Source of the DNA: Calonectria ilicicola
Taxonomy: Eukaryota > Ascomycota > Sordariomycetes > Hypocreales > Nectriaceae
Direction: 5' to 3'
Assembly: GCA_020809705.1 (NCBI GenBank)
Contig: CP085835.1
Location: 3,844,001-3,908,000 of the forward strand
DNA: 64,000 nt
Position 1 is the first letter of the stretch. Each line of letters begins with the position of its first letter. Below, in pieces: positions 58,484-64,000 of the stretch. Under the pieces are notes generated by a model. The model worked only from the letters and a program-made list of their open reading frames with translations. It was not told the origin of the DNA and searched no databases. A program made the translations under genes and the position numbers.

Positions 58484-59932
58484 ATGATAGAACACATCAC
58501 CTCCCTTTCCCCAGGAATTATTGGGGGTCTTTTTCTCTCAGTGATATTCATTTCCCTTTCTATCTGGAAATTCGCTGAGAGAATTTCCATTACACCCAAC
58601 CGCCCCAGACTACGGTCTCCCTCAGACACAACGACAAGTCAAGCCCAAAAACCAGTCGAGCTTCCCGAATGGTATTGGAGAGATCCAAAGGGCTTCCAGC
58701 TTGAGAGACGCGCCATCTTCAGCAAGGTTAGTGTTGCTCCATAGATATCCAAACTCGACTCACTCTCCGCCAGACTTGGATTTGTGTCAGTCATGTTGGC
58801 CGCTTCGCACAGCCTGGGGACTACGTTTCACATGACTTGGCCAGCTTTCAATTCTTCCTCATACTAGGCAAAGACGGCTTAGTGCGCGCATTCCACAATG
58901 TTTGTCGGCATCGTGCCTTTCCCGTTACTAAAAAAGCTTCTGGATCATCCACTGTTCTTAGCTGCCAGTATCATGGTTGGAGCTACAACACCAAGGGTGA
59001 ACTGATCAAAGCACCGCAATTCGATGGCATTTCGGGCTTTGATAAATCCCAAAACAGCCTGTTCGAGATTCAAACCCGCGTTGATAGCTCCGGGTTTATT
59101 CACATTAACTTGAATGGCCTGAAGCAGGATAGCAATGATGAAGTGTCAACGGCACAAAAGATTGATGAACCTGCCGGCATCAACCGTGATTCACAATACG
59201 TCCACACTGTTGAATTAACGGGCAAGTTCAATTGGAAGATTGCAGGTCAGTTCTTATCTATGTACAGAAACCGCGACCAAAGCCCTCTCTAATAGCAAAG
59301 TAGGAGATGACCGTTTGCAGAAATGCATGCCACAGGCAATGGCAGGGATTTCCAGAAGTGGAAGGTTTAACTTCTTCTCCAAGCCCAGTTCCAAAACCCC
59401 TACACAGTTCCAATTCTTTCCATTAACCGCCGTCTTCATGGAGAAAAATGCTCCGTTTTGGTACCAAATCACGTATTATCCAGATTCGGCTGAACAAACA
59501 CGCGTGAGATGCGACGTGTACATGACCAAAAATGCCAATGTTACGAGTTTCGACGATGCCTCAAAAGAGCGCTTAGAAACAAAACTAAAGCTAGTGATTC
59601 AACAATATGAGGCGGCATTTTCAGAGTTTACAAATCCTCAGCATGTTCCAGTTCAGACAGAGCGTAAGTTGGTCCTAAACGCTTCAAGTATTTTCGAAAT
59701 CTGACCAGTTCCCTGCTTAGGAAATCAATTTTTAATTGCCAATTTGGTCAAATCTCACCTCAAAGAAGAGGAATTGAGAGGAACAGAGATCAAACCAGCA
59801 TCGGTCCAGCAATGCAGGAGTGCAAACTTTACAAAAGCAGAAGGAAGTGCGTTGCCCTTGATAATTATTTTTTTCACGGACATGAAGCTAAATTATAAAA
59901 ACAGTCTGTCGGGCGATGGAATGCTCAAGTAG
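58484..59932 (+). CDS. Membrane-anchored Rieske [2Fe-2S] protein with a degenerate oxygenase domain
   Basis: Exons 58484-58726, 58774-59245, 59301-59663 and 59721-59932 join in frame to 429 residues. A hydrophobic helix (residues ~11-30, IIGGLFLSVIFISLSIW) should anchor it. LPEWYWRDPKGFQLERRAIF is the usual family start. The Rieske site is complete: NVCRHRAFPV gives CxH and LSCQYHGWSY gives CxxH. After FNWKIA, where relatives have D-x-Y-x-E-C-x-H-C-x4-H, it continues VGDDRLQKCMPQ and contains no HxxxxH or HxxxH pair, so the mononuclear iron site is missing. The rest (FFPLTAVFMEKNAPFWYQI, VRCDVYM) is recognisable as a ring-hydroxylase-like C-terminal fold. It probably acts as an electron carrier or partner, not a full oxygenase. 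Family call sure, role inferred. Confidence 0.85.
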
Positions 59933-60162
59933 CAAGCTTGATTGGTAAGAACGGAGTGGCAAATTGTAGAGCCTGTGGACGGTGTACCATCTATGAGATA
60001 TGGGACAATGAAGGTGGATTTTAATTCCGGTATCAATTAGCCATTGCGAATGGTGGTTGGGAGGCTATTGAAAAAGAAAATCGGATAGTCATTCTTCGAA
60101 CAAATAGACATGAGTCATATCAACTAATTAACATCCCGCTCCTTAATAAAATAACCACTCGC

Positions 60163-62171
60163 CTACTCATAACCTATTTTGTACAGCCACTCAAAATCAG
60201 GGTCATAACCGACATGGATACGAAAAGGATTGACTCTCGAAATGTCGCGAAACCAGACCTCGCGGCCCCCATCATCGCTTACAATCTTTTCCGCTTTGCC
60301 CGTCCCTTTTTCACCCTTGCCATGGAATTTTGATGCAAACTCCCATGACCCGCGGGACGCTGTCAGCTTTTTAAGATTACACCTATCCTCCCAAACATAC
60401 GGTCTGCCACTATCCAGCTCAGATGACTCAGAAGGCCCTTGGCGGTCCAGAAAAGCTTTTGTGACTTTGGAAATCATCGCCAAGGTATCTTCCTGCTGCA
60501 TTTGCATGAACCAAGTGCAGAAATCAATTGAGGAGAGATTGTCGCCGCAAGCAAGCGCTTGAGCCATCTCGTCCTGGTTGGAGAAAGCAGAGAGTTAGTG
60601 AATATTCTTGGAGAAAGGGAGATTAGCCACTCACGATTTTGTCTGTGTCTGGTACAAACTGGAATTCTCTCAGTTCGGGTAATCCATTCACGATTTCCCG
60701 GACGGTCTGCGGTGCCAGTCTGCGAACTGACCTGCCGCTGCTAACTCCGCCAATATATATCTTCAGACTTTTGAGGCCGCGGTGCTTAAGAATAGCCTGC
60801 AGCATTTCATCATGGAATCCGGGGTTGGGGCCCCCATCATCAGCTGAGTATTCTCCATAGCGATCGAATTTCAAAGTCTCCAATGAATCGAATGAAGAGA
60901 TGAAGCGGCACTTGGCCTCAAATTTACCTTGAGCGTCTCGTCCTTCTCTTTCGTCCATTTCCAAGGACAAATGTCGCAGGCTGAGGCGTTTACCTTGAGA
61001 TGATAGACGTTTGGCTGAAGCCGTGAGGCTCTGAAATAGCTCATCTTCTTCCTCGTAAAAACTACCCACATCAAGCGAAGTGAGCTTTGTAAAGTCAATG
61101 GCCTTTTTCATGGCTTCAACGGTCCCCCTTTCGACACTATAGCATTTCAGAGATAGCGATTTCAATTCCTTCAACGCCGCACAATTTTCCCAATTAACCA
61201 GCAAATAAGAGTTTGGGTACAAACTGCTAACATGAACATCCAAGCTCTCCAGTGTAGAAGCGGAATTCACGATGATGGATTGCAGGTGTTTGCGGTCGGA
61301 GTATGACCAACGAACATCGCTAAGGCACAAGTGCTTGAGGTTCTTGACTTTAGCCAATGCGTCCGTTTCCACCTTGTCCTCATTGCCTAGAAATAGGCTA
61401 AGGGCCTTGAGATGGTTTAGCGATGCGATACTCTTGGCAATTGACCTACAAAGCCTAGTTAGCAGGTTCGAAGTAAGGTTTTGGTGGTTTTTGCGCTCAC
61501 TCAGTGAGTACTCGAGTCTCGAGAGCCTCCAAATTGACCAGATTCTTGAGCACCTCTTCCATATATCGTTCTACAATATACTTGTGCTTTCGCCCAGGAT
61601 CGGCAACACCAATTACTAGTTGTTGTACATAGGATGCACAAGACGGTATTTTCTTTTCATCCAAGCAAGTGGGATACCGTTCTTGCTGGCCTTTGTACTT
61701 GCCCTCCTTCTTCAGCTGCTTCTTTTGGCCAATAGACAGGAGCGGCTCTGTTTTGCGAATGAGCTTGGGAATGTGGGCATGAAACATGGCAGCAACGGCG
61801 ATGCGTCGGTAAAGACGAGGCGTCATCCTTGCGTGGAAGTCTTTGCAGGTTCGTCCCAGAGCATGGATGGTTTTGATGTCATGGATGTTGTTTAAAACCA
61901 TAGACAGGATTTCGGGTGGCAGGGAGTGGAGACGATCTTGGGCGCTTGACGGGGCATTTGGCTTTGACCCTTTGCCTTTAACAGGCTTTTGTGTGGCCTT
62001 TGCTTGTCCTTTGACACCCTTGGATGCGTCTGGTTGAAGACGCTGTCTCTTAGCCACGGGTTTGGCAGCTGGGGCTGGTTTTTTGACTTGAACAGGGAGC
62101 TGAACTGGGTCCTCTGCAGGTGTTGTGGATTCAAGTTGCTGTTGTCGGGTACGGCTTCTAGTTGACACCAT
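60163..62171 (-). CDS. F-box protein with leucine-rich-repeat-like C-terminus
   Basis: Exons 62171-61501, 61445-60635 and 60573-60163 join in frame to 630 residues. The first ~75 residues are basic, Pro/Lys/Gln-rich and probably disordered. An F-box follows at ~80-125 (LHSLPPEILSMVLNNIHDIKTIHALGRTCKDF, written here in part), which binds Skp1. Irregular leucine-rich repeats with LKHLCLSDVRW, LKELKSLSLKC and LETLKFDRYG segments follow, as in substrate receptors of SCF ubiquitin ligases. The C-terminal ~135 residues have no recognised domain. The substrate is unknown. Fungal genomes carry many such genes, and nothing here links it to the oxygenase pair. Confidence 0.82.
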
Positions 62172-63743
62172 TGTGGCTGTTATTCAAGTACAAAGGGGAT
62201 GCAAAATCTCACTTGAATAAAATGAATAGAGGATGCTGTGCAAAACGCGCCGGACAGTCGCGACTCCTTTCTTATATTCCAGTAAAATTAACCATCGACT
62301 TGAGCTGACGGATGCCTATTGAAAGTGGGTCAAAGGATCAAACACGTCTCTTGCGCGGGATCACGTGGTTGTCCGTTCTCAGTTTAGCGCTATCCCTGGA
62401 GACTGCCCAATTTAGTTAAACCAATGCCCTAGTGCAGTTCGAAGAAAATGGGTGAGGTACCAACCTTACCATCCTGACGACAAACTTTCTCGATCTACTG
62501 TTAGGATGCCACTGTTGAGAGAGATGGGCGGGGCCTCTCCACCACTCAGCACCTCACCACAGCCAACATCTGTAAAAAATGTTTCACAAACCAACCACCT
62601 TTGTTTAGTGCATTTCTCTTGTTATATTTGTTCTCAGTCATGAATCTCATTTTATGCACCCAATTCTCAAATTTACTTGCCACATTTTATCACTTTCACA
62701 AACTGATGTCTCATTCAATTTTTCTGTCAAGCTACCCTAGACCCAGCCTAGAACACGCCAAGAATAGTAGATAGATTACTCAACTCTAAACCCTAATGTC
62801 TCTATAACGTTTAAAGCAGTGAACTGGCAGGAGTCGAGCATAGCATAAAACATACACACTGCCCGAAAACCCGTCAAAGGGTCAGCTATCCGTCGGGGTG
62901 GTGAGAGGGGACGTTGTGCAGGTCAATTACTTATGAGAAGGGAAGTAGGCAAAACCCAACTCAATAAAATCAAATAAATATTATAAATATTATCAATGGC
63001 CAAGGATCCAATAGTCCCTCAAAAGAATGACTGAAAAAGAGACCCGGAGACATTTTATTGAAGATGCATGCTATTGTGCCTCAATGTTAGGACCAAAGGC
63101 CCTTCATCGCTCAGATCAATGTTGCACCCGGACTAATTATTCCGCCAACCAGAGCTAATTTTTTAAGAGGTCAAGGGTTCGAATCCACGTCCCCAACACT
63201 CTAGCAAAAACGTCATAGAATAATTGCGAAATACAGCTACAATGGCCAACAGAACCCATCATGGAGATATCCGTGAGTGTCGGACTGAATAAAAATACAG
63301 AAAATTCATTTTCGCTCCAACAAGCATGCACTGCTTCAAAAAGCGCCAATAGTTGGGTTCTAAAACAGCAAGGGAAAAGTCTAGTGTGTTGGGAGAAAGG
63401 TCTAGCAAATGGGATTTCACTCAGTGTCGTCCAAGACAGTCACCGGGTGAAATCTACACATCAAGAATGGTCGCGGTGATGAAGAGATTGTGGCAAACGT
63501 GTATATTCATCTGCTGCTAATTCATAGGCGCCAATGCTTGGCTCTCCTAATGAGGTGTTCGGACCCGTGGTGTAACTCAGAGACATTACAGGGTTAAAGG
63601 ATCGTAAGAGAATGACTCTTGGGCATTAAGACACAATGCCAAAGGCAGTCTTGTCAATTGCTGTCATGTCGCGCATAGACAAGAAACAAGGACCTGTCAA
63701 AAATAGAAAACCATAAAAGAATACCAGTTTAGTCTTTAACCGC
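62172..63743. other. Intergenic stretch with an isolated tRNA T-arm-like sequence
   Basis: About 1.6 kb with no supported gene. The part next to 62171 should hold the F-box gene promoter. A B-box-like GGTTCGAATCC is at 63176-63186, following GGTCAAG as in tRNA genes. The acceptor stem does not close and the candidate A-box (around TCGCTCAGATC, 63107-63117) is weak. It may be a degenerate tRNA or SINE relic. Confidence 0.45.
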
Positions 63744-64000
63744 TTAGAACTTGCCGATGCCATTTTCAGCAAGGTACGATTTGGCCATGGTAATAAACTC
63801 ACGCATCTCATGCTCGTGGGTGGCCATTGTCTCTCCGGTGCTGGCCCAGACGTAGATGACCATTCTGAGTCGCTCCGACAGGTACAAACGGTAATGAAGC
63901 CTATCAACGAGAGCCCAATGCAAGAGATGCAACTGCCTGACATCTCTGGTAAGAGGCTGACCGAGGATCTTTTGTACTTGCCGCTCGCAGACGTCGCGGT
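63744..64000 (-). CDS. 3' end of an unrecognised gene (cut by the window edge)
   Basis: A minus-strand frame is open from the window edge to TAA at 63744, about 85 residues: KILGQPLTRDVRQLHLLHWA, then a basic strand-rich part (RLHYRLYLSERLRMVIYVWAS) and a helical end (MREFITMAKSYLAENG). The composition is protein-like and ATG is not needed inside the window, so the gene continues beyond 64000. I cannot name the family. An intron within the visible part is not required. Confidence 0.55.
   Translation of the reverse strand, partial: RDVCERQVQKILGQPLTRDVRQLHLLHWALVDRLHYRLYLSERLRMVIYVWASTGETMATHEHEMREFITMAKSYLAENGIGKF

Noticed and set aside
63176..63186. A tRNA gene
   Set aside because: Only the B-box/T-arm is convincing. 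The acceptor stem cannot be closed and the A-box is weak.

Overview
The window looks like chromosomal DNA of a filamentous ascomycete (Pezizomycotina). The genes carry short introns of about 40-80 bp with GT-AG ends and CTAAC-like branch sites. Zn2Cys6 regulators, a P450 and Rieske-type oxygenases are the kind of genes found in fungal accessory metabolism. The middle of the window is a 28-kb extremely AT-rich block of retrotransposons that looks mutated by RIP (repeat-induced point mutation): C-to-T and G-to-A changes and stops in all frames. I had no database access. Family names come from motifs I can see, and splice sites were placed by hand from GT/AG signals and frame continuity.

Layout. 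1-2040: 3' part of a Zn2Cys6-type regulator with a one-base frameshift. 4460-5622: multi-pass membrane protein with a missing splice acceptor. 6204-6851 (minus): protein with two CCHC zinc knuckles. 7242-8468: unknown protein. 8807-10349 (minus): cytochrome b5 / cytochrome b5 reductase fusion, sharing a promoter with a divergently transcribed P450 (10857-12572) that has a ubiquitin-like N-terminus in place of a membrane anchor and one apparent frameshift. 12768-15040 (minus): six-exon Zn2Cys6 regulator. 15700-16626 (minus): 3-hydroxyacyl-CoA dehydrogenase-like enzyme. 17480-19783 (minus): large membrane protein. 20749-23231 (minus): four-exon Zn2Cys6 regulator. 24026-25263 (minus): zinc alcohol dehydrogenase.

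26504-26920 plus 54853-54987 are two halves of one host gene, probably a PD-(D/E)XK nuclease-fold protein, split by the transposon block. The block (26921-54847) is flanked by the target duplication TCAAT. It is a tandem array of Copia-type elements with four 175-bp LTRs. Gypsy-type element C1 (33183-40539, duplication TTTAT) sits in the first Copia unit. A second Gypsy-type element, B (40705-47600, duplication AGTTG), sits inside the second Copia LTR. A 489-bp terminal-repeat miniature element (33772-34260, duplication GTAAG) without RIP mutations sits inside C1.

After the block: 55880-56287 is a small secreted ten-cysteine TIL-type inhibitor-like protein. 56595-57716 (minus) and 58484-59932 (plus) are a divergent pair of Rieske oxygenase relatives. 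The first keeps the mononuclear iron site but has no Rieske cluster domain; the second keeps the Rieske cluster domain but has lost the iron-site motif. Both genes are intact after splicing, so they look like a split Rieske oxygenase. 60163-62171 (minus) is an F-box/LRR-like protein, and the 3' end of an unknown gene enters at the right edge. The b5/b5-reductase, P450, dehydrogenases, regulators and Rieske pair suggest an oxidative metabolic neighbourhood, but nothing shows that they form one cluster.
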